Source: Cognatishimia activa
GTDB taxonomy: Bacteria; Pseudomonadota; Alphaproteobacteria; Rhodobacterales; Rhodobacteraceae
Assembly (NCBI RefSeq): GCF_026016445.1
Contig: NZ_CP096147.1
Coordinates: 780,501-844,500, forward strand
Reading direction: 5' to 3'
Length of the DNA stretch: 64,000 nt
Positions within the stretch are counted from its first letter, which is position 1. Each line of letters starts with the position of its first letter. The position numbers and the translations under genes are program-made. Below are positions 52,183 through 59,201 of this stretch, one piece after another. Under the pieces are notes generated by a model, which saw only the letters and a list, made by a program, of their open reading frames with translations, was not told where the DNA came from and did not search any database.

Positions 52183-53250
52183 TCAGAATTTCGGCAGTCG
52201 ACCGGTAGGACGCGTTAGATCGCTCGATAATGGCCTCGACTTTAATCTAACTTCCTTGCGACCAAGCGCAATGAAGGGAGCTTCAATCAAACGATGGCAA
52301 ACTGCCGCTGCCCCAAACGTTGCTAAACTGGATATGAACAGCAGACCAAATTCACCGGAGATGGAGGCGACGAGGTGTCTGACCGGTTCGTGTAAGAGGT
52401 ATATTGAATAGCTGTAGGTGCCGATCTGTGCGATGAAACTGGATTGATGCAGTCTCGAATTTCGCAAGAACTTAGATCCGCAAGTTACTGAAAAGATAAC
52501 GTAAGATGTAATCCAGGCGGTTGCATTCGATGCTAGGCTCACCCGTGGATGCTCAAAGAAACCAAATCCAATCATCAATGTCGCAATTGCACATAGAATG
52601 AATACCAGATTTGTAAGGATGAACCCGCGTTCCGAGAGCAGACGGTTCTCAAAACAAAACCGAGCAAAGCCAAGAAGCGCGGCATTTAGCATCAAAAGAC
52701 GCCCGAATGGGAGCCTCTGCTCCAGTCCGACCGAAAGAAGGCTGACCACAATCAGAAAGCCAGAGAAAGCCATACAGGCATAGGCGAGACGTTTTGGTTT
52801 AAAACTCATTAAGAGCAGGCAAATCATCCCATACCAGACAAATTCCAAAGATAGGGACCATGACACGCCCAAAAGACCGGGAGAACCTGCGAATTCAAAC
52901 AGAAGCAGCGCGTTTGTGATGAGATCCCAAAGATGCAACCCATGAACTAACTCTGAATACGGCGTTAGACCAAAGACACCCATCAAAAGCACCACAAGCA
53001 AAGTCACCCAGAACATCGGCAATATGCGGAGCAGGCGTCTTATCCAGAAAACCCGCCAATTGGGCGTATTGGCTAAGCTCATCGGGATGACATAACCGCT
53101 GATCATGAAGAAAAGCACCACTCCGAAGACACCAGCGCCAAGTTCCAGAAATGGTTTTGAAACCTTAGGAAAGAGGCTTTCCAGATAATGCTGGGCAACC
53201 ACAGCCAAAACTGCGATGCAGCGAAGACAGTCGAGATAAGGAAGGCGCAT
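52183..53250 (-). CDS. Acyltransferase family 3 (OafA/YrhL-like) membrane protein
   Basis: A 355-residue polytopic protein (about ten helices) of the acyltransferase-3 family (PF01757). The N-terminus is LPYLDCLRCIAVLAVVAQHY with the family Arg and His, and FFMISGYVIPMSL, FWIRRLLRILPMFWVTLL follow; LHEPVRHLV is near the end. These enzymes O-acetylate surface or secreted glycans. Base composition is lower in G+C than in ptsP and lysC on either side, suggesting insertion between them. It could act on the capsule or on lipopolysaccharide, but no link is shown. Confidence 0.88.
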   Translation of the reverse strand: MRLPYLDCLRCIAVLAVVAQHYLESLFPKVSKPFLELGAGVFGVVLFFMISGYVIPMSLANTPNWRVFWIRRLLRILPMFWVTLLVVLLMGVFGLTPYSELVHGLHLWDLITNALLLFEFAGSPGLLGVSWSLSLEFVWYGMICLLLMSFKPKRLAYACMAFSGFLIVVSLLSVGLEQRLPFGRLLMLNAALLGFARFCFENRLLSERGFILTNLVFILCAIATLMIGFGFFEHPRVSLASNATAWITSYVIFSVTCGSKFLRNSRLHQSSFIAQIGTYSYSIYLLHEPVRHLVASISGEFGLLFISSLATFGAAAVCHRLIEAPFIALGRKEVRLKSRPLSSDLTRPTGRLPKF

Positions 53251-53307
53251 GGGGCACTCTGGCGTTTGTCATGTTCAATGCCGCTATGCTCGAAAGATAT
53301 GGTTAAC

Positions 53308-53340
53308 AAAAAGAAAAGGCCGCTGCGAAGCAACGGCCTT
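53308..53340 (-). terminator. Rho-independent terminator of lysC
   Basis: Read on the minus strand, AAGGCCGTTGC pairs with GCAGCGGCCTT over 11 bp (one G:T) with loop TTC, followed by TTCTTTTTG. It begins 25 bases after the lysC stop. Confidence 0.9.
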
Positions 53341-53365
53341 GATTTGTTGGATAATCTGAGGTGAA

Positions 53366-54601
53366 TCAGGCTGCTTTGTCGAGTTCAAATGCGTCATGCA
53401 GCGCTTGAACCGCCAGTTCCATGTACTTGCGATCCACCAGAACAGAGATCTTGATCTCGGAGGTGGTGATGACTTTGATATTGATGCCTTCGTCAGAAAG
53501 CACTTTGAACATCTTCGCAGCGACACCGGACTGAGAGCGCATGCCAATGCCAACCACAGAAACTTTCGCAACTTCAGTATCTGTAACCAGATCGTCGTAG
53601 TTGATCTCTGTTCCTTTGATCGCGCCCATGGCCTTTTCCGCGCGGCTCACCTGATCGACAGGCAGGCTGAAGGTCATGTTTGTGCGGCCATCTTCAGAGA
53701 TATCCTGAACGATCATATCGACGTTCACGCCCGCATCTGACAGCGTACCAAAGATGATTGCAGCAATACCCGGGCGATCTGCCACGGAGCGTGCAGTCAT
53801 CTGAACTTCGTCGCGGGAATAGGCCACACCGGCCACAACATTGGATTCCATGATTTCATCCTCATCGCAGACGAGCGTACCAGCCTCGTCAGATTGTTCT
53901 TCAAAAGAGCTTAGAACGCGCAGTTTCACTTTATAACGCATCGCCAGTTCAACGGAACGGGTTTGCAGAACTTTCGCTCCCAAAGAGGCCAGTTCAAGCA
54001 TTTCCTCAAATGCGATCCGGTCGAGTTTCTTGGCTTTCGCGCAGATACGTGGGTCAGTGGTGTAGACACCGTCCACGTCGGTATAGATGTCGCAACGTTC
54101 CGCATCAAAGGCCGCCGCAAAGGCAACAGCGGTTGTATCTGAGCCCCCACGTCCCAAAGTCGCAATGCGTCCTTCCGGCGTAAGCCCTTGGAAACCCGCC
54201 ACAACAGCAACTTTCATACCTTCGCCAAACTTTGCGTTGATATTATCGGTAGGGATTTCTTCAATACGCGCTTGGCTGTGCGCAGAGTTTGTCAGCAGCG
54301 GAACCTGCCAGCCTTGCCAGCTGCGGGCCGGAATGTTCATTTCCTGCAAGGTCAATGCCATCAGGCCTGCGGTCACGTTTTCACCAGAGCTAACAACCGC
54401 GTCATATTCACGGGCGTCAAACAGAGGCGAGGTTTCATTCACCCAGCCGACCAGCTCGTTGGTTTTCCCAGACATGGCTGAGACAATGACGATCACGTCA
54501 TAGCCCTTGGCCACTTCCACACCCACGCGTTTGGCTGCGCGGCGAATGCGGTCCAGGTTGGCCACCGAGGTGCCACCAAATTTCATCACCAATGTAGGCA
54601 T
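53366..54601 (-). CDS. lysC: Aspartate kinase
   Basis: LysC phosphorylates aspartate at the entry to Lys, Thr and Met synthesis (threonine is completed by ThrC, also in this window). The 411-residue protein has the kinase N-terminus LVMKFGGTSVANLDRIRRAA, GGSDTTAVAFAAAFDAERC with TDVDGVYTTDPRI, and two C-terminal ACT domains (about residues 265-405; MIVQDISEDGRTNMTFSLPV, VVGIGMRSQSGVAAKMFKVL), the usual site of feedback inhibition. A strong terminator follows. Confidence 0.97.
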   Translation of the reverse strand: MPTLVMKFGGTSVANLDRIRRAAKRVGVEVAKGYDVIVIVSAMSGKTNELVGWVNETSPLFDAREYDAVVSSGENVTAGLMALTLQEMNIPARSWQGWQVPLLTNSAHSQARIEEIPTDNINAKFGEGMKVAVVAGFQGLTPEGRIATLGRGGSDTTAVAFAAAFDAERCDIYTDVDGVYTTDPRICAKAKKLDRIAFEEMLELASLGAKVLQTRSVELAMRYKVKLRVLSSFEEQSDEAGTLVCDEDEIMESNVVAGVAYSRDEVQMTARSVADRPGIAAIIFGTLSDAGVNVDMIVQDISEDGRTNMTFSLPVDQVSRAEKAMGAIKGTEINYDDLVTDTEVAKVSVVGIGMRSQSGVAAKMFKVLSDEGINIKVITTSEIKISVLVDRKYMELAVQALHDAFELDKAA

Positions 54602-54693
54602 GTGTCGTGTCCTGCCTTTTGCATCTATTCAAGTTAGCGGGCGGTTTACGCGCAGTTGCTGTCGGAAACAAGGATGTGGCAGGTGCTATCAGC

Positions 54694-54713
54694 TCTCAGA
54701 TGACGATCTGAGA
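54694..54713. other. Hairpin in the lysC upstream region
   Basis: TCTCAGAT-GACG-ATCTGAGA is a perfect 8-bp stem with a four-base loop, 93 bases upstream of lysC in the 218-bp interval between lysC and the SDR gene. An A-tract follows it on the plus strand, i.e. a T-tract precedes it for minus-strand transcription, so it does not look like a terminator. No lysine riboswitch is recognisable. Confidence 0.4.
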
Positions 54714-54819
54714 CAAAAAAAATCGGTCCGCAAAGGATTTTACCGTCCAGCCAACCAAGGCTTCCAATTTAGCAGAATTTTCATTGGCCCGGGTCCGCTG
54801 AACAGGTCTAGAAAAAGAA

Positions 54820-55464
54820 TCAATAGGCGTGATCTTTACCATCCCACGTACGAAAACAGCCGGTTGTTTCCATTGAAAGCTCGTCAAATCGGGCTATCAA
54901 TCCATCGGCCGCTTCATCCACGCTGATGTCCCCTTCGGAACCGCCCATATCGGTTCTGACCCAACCTGGATGATAAATGCCAACGGCAATACCGTCGTCG
55001 CGCAGGTCCGTTGCTAAATTGCGACCTAGGTTAAGCGCGGCTGCTTTTGAGGCTCGATAGATATAGCTCCCACCCGGAGCACGTGTGTGGCTGGCCATCT
55101 GGCTGGAAATAATAACCACCTTCGCGGCGCCTGCCGCGCGCAGATTTGGTAGCAGCGACTGGATTGTTTGGAATACTCCGGTGACATTTGCCGCAAAGCT
55201 ATCAGCCCAGAGGCCTGCACCATATCCGGTTTCCAGAGTTTCACCTTTGTCGAGGTAAACCCCAGCATTGCAGATCAGGAGATCAATTGGTTTACCATCC
55301 AGCTTTTGCACCAGAGCTTTAAAGCTTTCAGGCGCAGTGACATCCAAGGGAAGATAAGGGGCACCTGCGCGAGACGTTCCGAGGGCTTCGGTCGGCATCG
55401 CCTCGTATCTAGACAGTATCGCTTGCCCAATCCCGCGATTGGCGCCTGTAATGAGTACAGTCAT
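54820..55464 (-). CDS. Short-chain dehydrogenase/reductase family protein
   Basis: A 214-residue SDR: nucleotide-binding TVLITGANRGIGQAILSRYE at the N-terminus, LLICNAGVYLDKGE (NAG motif), catalytic Ser in VVIISSQMASHTRA and YxxxK as IYRASKAAALNLGRNL, then IYHPGWVRTDMGG. The basic residues after the glycine motif are compatible with NADP. ATG at 55464 is chosen; the frame is open upstream to 55548 inside the DUF1178 gene. The substrate is unknown. It follows DUF1178 and may share its message. Confidence 0.92.
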   Translation of the reverse strand: MTVLITGANRGIGQAILSRYEAMPTEALGTSRAGAPYLPLDVTAPESFKALVQKLDGKPIDLLICNAGVYLDKGETLETGYGAGLWADSFAANVTGVFQTIQSLLPNLRAAGAAKVVIISSQMASHTRAPGGSYIYRASKAAALNLGRNLATDLRDDGIAVGIYHPGWVRTDMGGSEGDISVDEAADGLIARFDELSMETTGCFRTWDGKDHAY

Positions 55465-55489
55465 GAATTCCTCGAATTTGTTTTGAAAA

Positions 55490-55948
55490 TCAGTTGGATT
55501 TGCGACCAGGCAAAAATGGCAGAGGCGCAACGGGAACTCCATCCTCAATCAAGCTCTTGGCTTCTTCCGCATTCGCTTCGCCATAGATAGCGCGATCTGG
55601 AGCGTCGCCAGTATGAATCGCACGGGCTTCCTTGGCAAAATTTGTGCCAACATAGTCCGAGTTGGACTCGATCTGTTTCTTCAGCTCAACAAGCGCTTGT
55701 TCTGCAGCACTCGCAGGTTCTGACAGCGGTGTCGGTGATCGTTCTGATGGTGCAGTTTCTGCCGGAGGTGTTGCTGCAGAGCGGGCTGGGCGTACACGTG
55801 GGGCCATAATGGCCTTTTCAACATGGCATGATCCGCAGACCGCGCAAGTCACCATCCCAGTCTGACGCAGCTTGTCGAAAGCTTCGGCATTCTGAAACCA
55901 GCTGTCAAATAGGTGCCCTTCAGAGCATTTCAGCGCATATTGGATCAT
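55490..55948 (-). CDS. DUF1178 family zinc-ribbon-like protein
   Basis: A 152-residue DUF1178 protein (PF06676). The N-terminus MIQYALKCSEGHLFDSWFQN and the CxxC pair in VTCAVCGSCHVEKAIMAPRV suggest a small metal-binding ribbon. A Pro/Ala/Ser-rich linker (about residues 55-80) separates it from a conserved C-terminal segment (NSDYVGTNFAKEARAIHTGD, then YGEANAEEAKSLIEDGVPV). The role is unknown. It is followed on the same strand by the SDR gene at a 25-base gap. Confidence 0.9.
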   Translation of the reverse strand: MIQYALKCSEGHLFDSWFQNAEAFDKLRQTGMVTCAVCGSCHVEKAIMAPRVRPARSAATPPAETAPSERSPTPLSEPASAAEQALVELKKQIESNSDYVGTNFAKEARAIHTGDAPDRAIYGEANAEEAKSLIEDGVPVAPLPFLPGRKSN

Positions 55949-56014
55949 ATTAAGGGGTCCGTGTTCACAAGACCTACATATTCTCGCCGTAGAATGGGAT
56001 CAAGCGGTAGGGCG

Positions 56015-56506
56015 TCATTCGCTTTCAGAATTGCTATCGAGCGGCAGCCCCATAGCCTCTGGATCAAAGGACTTGATCAGCCGCGCCAATTCTGGCTCAC
56101 GCACAAGCTTCGCGGCTTTTTTGGGATTGAACCATTTGCGACGGCGCTGACCCACTTCAGGATAAGTCTTCTTAAGTTTGCGCGTAGCAACGGGATAAAC
56201 GTTTACCAGACAGGGTAGGGTGCCAAATCGAGTGTTCGTCTTATAGTAGGAATAGACGCCAAGGCATTGATCTGAAACTTCGCCTTTAACACCAGCTTCT
56301 TCCCAGGCTTCTTGGCCCGCTGAAACGGCAGGGCGTTTACCAAGCATTGGCCAGCCCTTCGGAATGATCCAACGACCGGTTCGACGACTGGTGATAAGCA
56401 AGATCTGAAGCTCATCGTTTTTGACACGATACACCAGCGCGCCAAATTGGCTGCGCACCTCGCGTTTCTTCGCTTTTGGTAATTTGATCGGAAGTTGCAC
56501 TGTCAT
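56015..56506 (-). CDS. NUDIX hydrolase (diphosphoinositol phosphohydrolase-like)
   Basis: A 163-residue NUDIX protein. The nudix box is PKGWPMLGKRPAVSAGQEAW followed by EEAGV; the first Glu and the Arg of the classical box are replaced by Lys and Gln, but the catalytic EAWEEAG core is intact, a pattern shared with the alphaproteobacterial relatives of DIPP enzymes. Strands with FGALVYRVKNDELQILLITS precede it. Substrate unknown. Last coding gene before the long dcw leader, transcribed away from it. Confidence 0.88.
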   Translation of the reverse strand: MTVQLPIKLPKAKKREVRSQFGALVYRVKNDELQILLITSRRTGRWIIPKGWPMLGKRPAVSAGQEAWEEAGVKGEVSDQCLGVYSYYKTNTRFGTLPCLVNVYPVATRKLKKTYPEVGQRRRKWFNPKKAAKLVREPELARLIKSFDPEAMGLPLDSNSESE

Positions 56507-56718
56507 CCTACCGAATACCGGTCACTGCTCGTTTCTCTTATTTGATGTACCTAAATTATACAATATTCGCAGGTTAGCAAATTGATGATCTATTGCCGTC
56601 TCCAGACATGGTTTGTGTGATTGAAGTTTCTGAATGGTTTCCACGCGCGGCGATGGTGGCGGTGCTGCAACCTCAGCCGAACTCAATACGAGCGCTCCGT
56701 AGCCCTCTTTTATTTTCC

Positions 56719-56755
56719 TGGGAAACTGTGGGGCAGGATATGGGATTTCATGGGT
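56719..56755 (+). promoter_or_regulatory. Repeat array 1: four TGGGN boxes in the dcw leader
   Basis: TGGGA at 56719, TGGGG at 56729, TGGGA at 56741 and TGGGT at 56751 follow each other at spacings of 10, 12 and 10 bp. MraZ of other bacteria binds TGGGN repeats spaced 10 bp apart upstream of its own operon, so this is a candidate operator, about 0.6 kb before mraZ. Confidence 0.5.
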
Positions 56756-56855
56756 GTCGGGCTGAAATTCCGTTCTTATCGGGCTGAAAGGGTCGTGCCT
56801 TTACCCGTTATTTCTCGCTTATTTAGAGAATCCATAGTTGGTAATTGAATTTTTC

Positions 56856-56870
56856 TGGGAATTTTAGGGA
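56856..56870 (+). promoter_or_regulatory. Repeat array 2: two boxes with 10-bp spacing
   Basis: TGGGA at 56856 and AGGGA at 56866, exactly 10 bp apart, with A/T-rich spacers. A possible MraZ half-array; weaker than the other two. Confidence 0.35.
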
Positions 56871-57005
56871 AGTTTTGCACCACTCAGGAAATTGGCTTAT
56901 TTTGTGTAGGTTTTCACCTGTATCACTAAATGAGGTGTCTGTGGGGCGTGGTTATGCGTTTTTCTCAACAAAATAGGGGTGTGATCTTTTGGTTGCGGTC
57001 CAATT

Positions 57006-57051
57006 TTTCCCACGATTTCCCAAAATTCCTGTTGATTTCCATAAATTCCCA
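57006..57051 (-). promoter_or_regulatory. Repeat array 3: inverted-orientation TGGGAA/TGGAA boxes
   Basis: On the minus strand the boxes read TGGGAAT, TGGAAAT, AGGAAT, TGGGAAA, TGGGAAA; TTCC cores on the plus strand are at 57007, 57017, 57026, 57037 and 57046, spacings 10, 9, 11 and 9 bp. The spacing matches one helical turn and the box matches the MraZ consensus. It lies about 280 bp before mraZ and probably close to the transcription start. Confidence 0.6.
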
Positions 57052-57061
57052 TGGCATCCCT

Positions 57062-57288
57062 GTATTCAAGATGAGGACGGGAGTTAAGGGGCGCTAAAGA
57101 CCCCGAATAATAAAAATCCCAAGTCAGGTTTCATACAGGCCCCGCTTTCATCGAATTAAGAGATCCGGCGCGCGGGCGAGCAGACATCCCCCCAGGTGGC
57201 GCGCGCAGCTGGACATACCCCGCAAATGCGGGACGAGGGCGGCGAATTGGGCAGTGGCAGCAGCTCAATTCGCCGTTTCGTTTCTAGC
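57062..57288 (+). ncRNA. Candidate UpsM-like leader sRNA upstream of mraZ
   Basis: In Rhodobacter sphaeroides an abundant sRNA, UpsM, arises from the 5' untranslated region of the dcw message upstream of mraZ by early termination. The same position here is a G+C-rich, structure-prone, gene-free stretch after the box array: GGGG/CCCC at 57087-57103, GCGCGC segments near 57171 and 57200, CCCGC/GCGGG at 57219-57232, and a final 9-bp hairpin followed by GTTTCGTTTCT. Ends are approximate; identity rests on position and structure only, not on sequence alignment. Confidence 0.45.
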
Positions 57289-57300
57289 GGGGCGAATTGA
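57241..57300 (+). promoter_or_regulatory. Mutually exclusive hairpins (attenuator-like) before mraZ
   Basis: GGCGAATTG (57241-57249) pairs with CAATTCGCC (57266-57274), and the extended arm TCAATTCGCC (57265-57274) pairs equally with GGCGAATTGA (57291-57300), over 10 bp. The middle arm can join only one partner. The first fold is followed by GTTTCGTTTCT and resembles a terminator; the second covers that tract and could act as an antiterminator. The element ends 33 bases before the mraZ start. Confidence 0.65.
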
Positions 57301-57333
57301 AGACGGGACGTAACAGAAGGGCGGGTCAGGACA

Positions 57334-57837
57334 GTGGCACGCAGATTCAGAGGTGAAAGCCACCACAAGGTGGATACGAAAGGCAGGGTGTCTATCCCGG
57401 CCTCTTTTCGCCGTGTGCTTGAATCTTCTGATCCCAACTGGAAATCCGGTGAAACGCCTGAACTTGTGATCGTCTACGGTGACCACCGCCGCAATTACCT
57501 AGAATGTTATACTATTGAAGCCATCGAAGAGGTCGATGATAAGATAGACGCGCTTCCACGCGGCTCGATGGAGCGTAAGATGCTGCAACGCCTGTTCCAT
57601 GGTCAGTCTTTCCCGACATCGGTTGATGAGACAGGCCGTTTGGTTCTGCCGGCCAAGCTGCGTCAGAAAATCGATTTGGATAAAGAAGCCTTCTTTATTG
57701 CTGCCGGTGACACCTTCCAGATTTGGAAGCCAGAAACCTATGAGGCAGAGGAGCTTTCCGCCACCGAAGAATGGCTGGATGAGCTGCCCGATGATTTTGA
57801 TCCGCTGATCTTCCTTGATCAGAAGTCGGAGAGCTAG
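57334..57837 (+). CDS. mraZ: Transcriptional regulator MraZ
   Basis: MraZ is the conserved DNA-binding regulator at the head of the dcw cluster. The 167-residue protein contains two SpoVT/AbrB-like repeats: FRGESHHKVDTKGRVSIPAS with FRRVLE in the first, and FPTSVDETGRLVLPAKLRQK in the second. The start is GTG (57334); its ribosome-binding site is poor (AGGA only two bases away, AGAAGG about 13 bases away), so translation may depend on leader structure. It is followed at three bases by rsmH. Confidence 0.96.
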   Translation: MARRFRGESHHKVDTKGRVSIPASFRRVLESSDPNWKSGETPELVIVYGDHRRNYLECYTIEAIEEVDDKIDALPRGSMERKMLQRLFHGQSFPTSVDETGRLVLPAKLRQKIDLDKEAFFIAAGDTFQIWKPETYEAEELSATEEWLDELPDDFDPLIFLDQKSES

Positions 57838-57840
57838 AGC

Positions 57841-58860
57841 ATGGCTGAGAACGCATCAAATAAGTCCGATGCTCCTCACATTCCCGTTTTGTTACGCCCG
57901 CTTTTGTCGGGCGTTTCGCCTGTTTCAGGCACCTGGCTTGATGGCACCTTTGGGGCCGGGGGCTATACCAAGGGTCTGCTGGAGGCAGGAGCAGACAAGG
58001 TCATTGGCGTAGACCGTGACCCGCTTGCCTTCCAAATGGCATCAGATTGGATCGGCGATTACGACGGTCGGATTGAGCTGGTGGCTGGTGTCTTCTCAAA
58101 GATGGACGACTATGCTCACGATCTGGACGGGGTTGTGCTCGATCTTGGTGTTAGCTCGATGCAGCTTGATCTCGCAGAACGCGGCTTTTCCTTCATGAAA
58201 GACGGCCCGCTTGATATGCGTATGAGCCAAGACGGACCTTCTGCGGCTGACATCGTGAACAACGCCGATGAAGCGGAAATTGCGGATATCCTTTTTCATT
58301 ACGGGGAAGAGCGCGCGAGCCGTCGAATTGCGAAGGCCATCGTAAAGGCACGTGCCACGGAGAAGTTTAGCTCCACGCTGCAACTTGCTGACCTGATTGA
58401 GAAAAACCTGCCACGAACCAAGCCGGGCCAGAGTCATGCTGCCACCCGTAGCTTTCAAGGCCTGCGTATCGCAGTGAACGATGAATATGGCGAATTGTTC
58501 CGTGGCTTGATGGCCGCAGAACGCGCTTTGAAACCCGGCGGATTACTCGCGGTGGTGACCTTCCATTCGATCGAAGACCGGATGGTGAAGAAATATCTGC
58601 AAGCCCGCGCTGGTAAGACTGGCGGTGGCTCGCGTTATGCGCCTGAAGTCCAGCAAGAGGCTCCGGCGTTTGAATTGCTTACCCGCAAGGCTGTCGGCCC
58701 GGATGAGCAGGAGCTGTCAGAAAACCCACGGTCGCGGTCTGCCAAACTGCGCATCGCGCGGCGCACCGATGCGCCTGCGGGCTCCGTGGACGGCAAGAAG
58801 ATTGGCATGCCGATTTTGTCGGCAGCAAAACCCGGTTCCGGGTCGAGGGGAAAAAGGTAA
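57841..58860 (+). CDS. rsmH: 16S rRNA (cytosine(1402)-N(4))-methyltransferase
   Basis: RsmH (MraW) methylates C1402 of 16S rRNA. The 339-residue protein has [15 protein letters not shown], the AdoMet-binding [40 protein letters not shown] with GPLDMRM, and [36 protein letters not shown]. The TAA stop overlaps ftsL by one base (TAATG). Confidence 0.97.
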   Translation: MAENASNKSDAPHIPVLLRPLLSGVSPVSGTWLDGTFGAGGYTKGLLEAGADKVIGVDRDPLAFQMASDWIGDYDGRIELVAGVFSKMDDYAHDLDGVVLDLGVSSMQLDLAERGFSFMKDGPLDMRMSQDGPSAADIVNNADEAEIADILFHYGEERASRRIAKAIVKARATEKFSSTLQLADLIEKNLPRTKPGQSHAATRSFQGLRIAVNDEYGELFRGLMAAERALKPGGLLAVVTFHSIEDRMVKKYLQARAGKTGGGSRYAPEVQQEAPAFELLTRKAVGPDEQELSENPRSRSAKLRIARRTDAPAGSVDGKKIGMPILSAAKPGSGSRGKR

Positions 58861-59201
58861 TGCGCGGCCTTATGTATGTGCTGACCGTTGTTTCGGTCAT
58901 TGGTCTGGCCTTTTGGGCCTATCGTGAAAACTACACCACGCAGACAGCGCTGGATGACGCGCAAGAGCTGCAGATCCAAATCGGCGAAGCACGCGACCGT
59001 CTGGCGATGCTGCGCGCAGAATGGGCTTACCTGAACCGCCCGGATCGTCTACGTGACCTTGCGGACCTGAACTTTGAACGCCTCCAGCTCCTTCCGCTGC
59101 GCCCCGATCAATTTGGCCGTATCGAGCAGGTGGCCTATCCGCCGATTGATGGGATTGTGATCGATAATATTGTCGAAGTCTCCAATCAGGAGGGCTTCTG
59201 A
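58860..59201 (+). CDS. ftsL: Cell division protein FtsL
   Basis: FtsL is a bitopic division protein that works with FtsB and FtsQ and activates FtsWI. The 113-residue protein has a short cytoplasmic start, one membrane helix (about residues 4-22, MYVLTVVSVIGLAFWAYREN) and a periplasmic coiled-coil stretch (ALDDAQELQIQIGEARDRLA, LRAEWAYLNRPDRLRDLADL). Sequence conservation in this family is low, but position between rsmH and ftsI and topology make the call safe. It overlaps ftsI by one base (TGATG). Confidence 0.92.
   Translation: MRGLMYVLTVVSVIGLAFWAYRENYTTQTALDDAQELQIQIGEARDRLAMLRAEWAYLNRPDRLRDLADLNFERLQLLPLRPDQFGRIEQVAYPPIDGIVIDNIVEVSNQEGF

Noticed and set aside
56593..56848. Short plus-strand open frames in the dcw leader
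   Set aside because: Two overlapping frames compete for the same stretch, neither has a convincing ribosome-binding site or recognisable sequence, and the region is better explained by box arrays.
56507..57333. RNase P RNA or a tRNA gene in the dcw leader
   Set aside because: The conserved RNase P core (GAAAGTCCGGGCTCC-type segment) and tRNA landmarks (GTTCGANTC loop with acceptor pairing) are absent.
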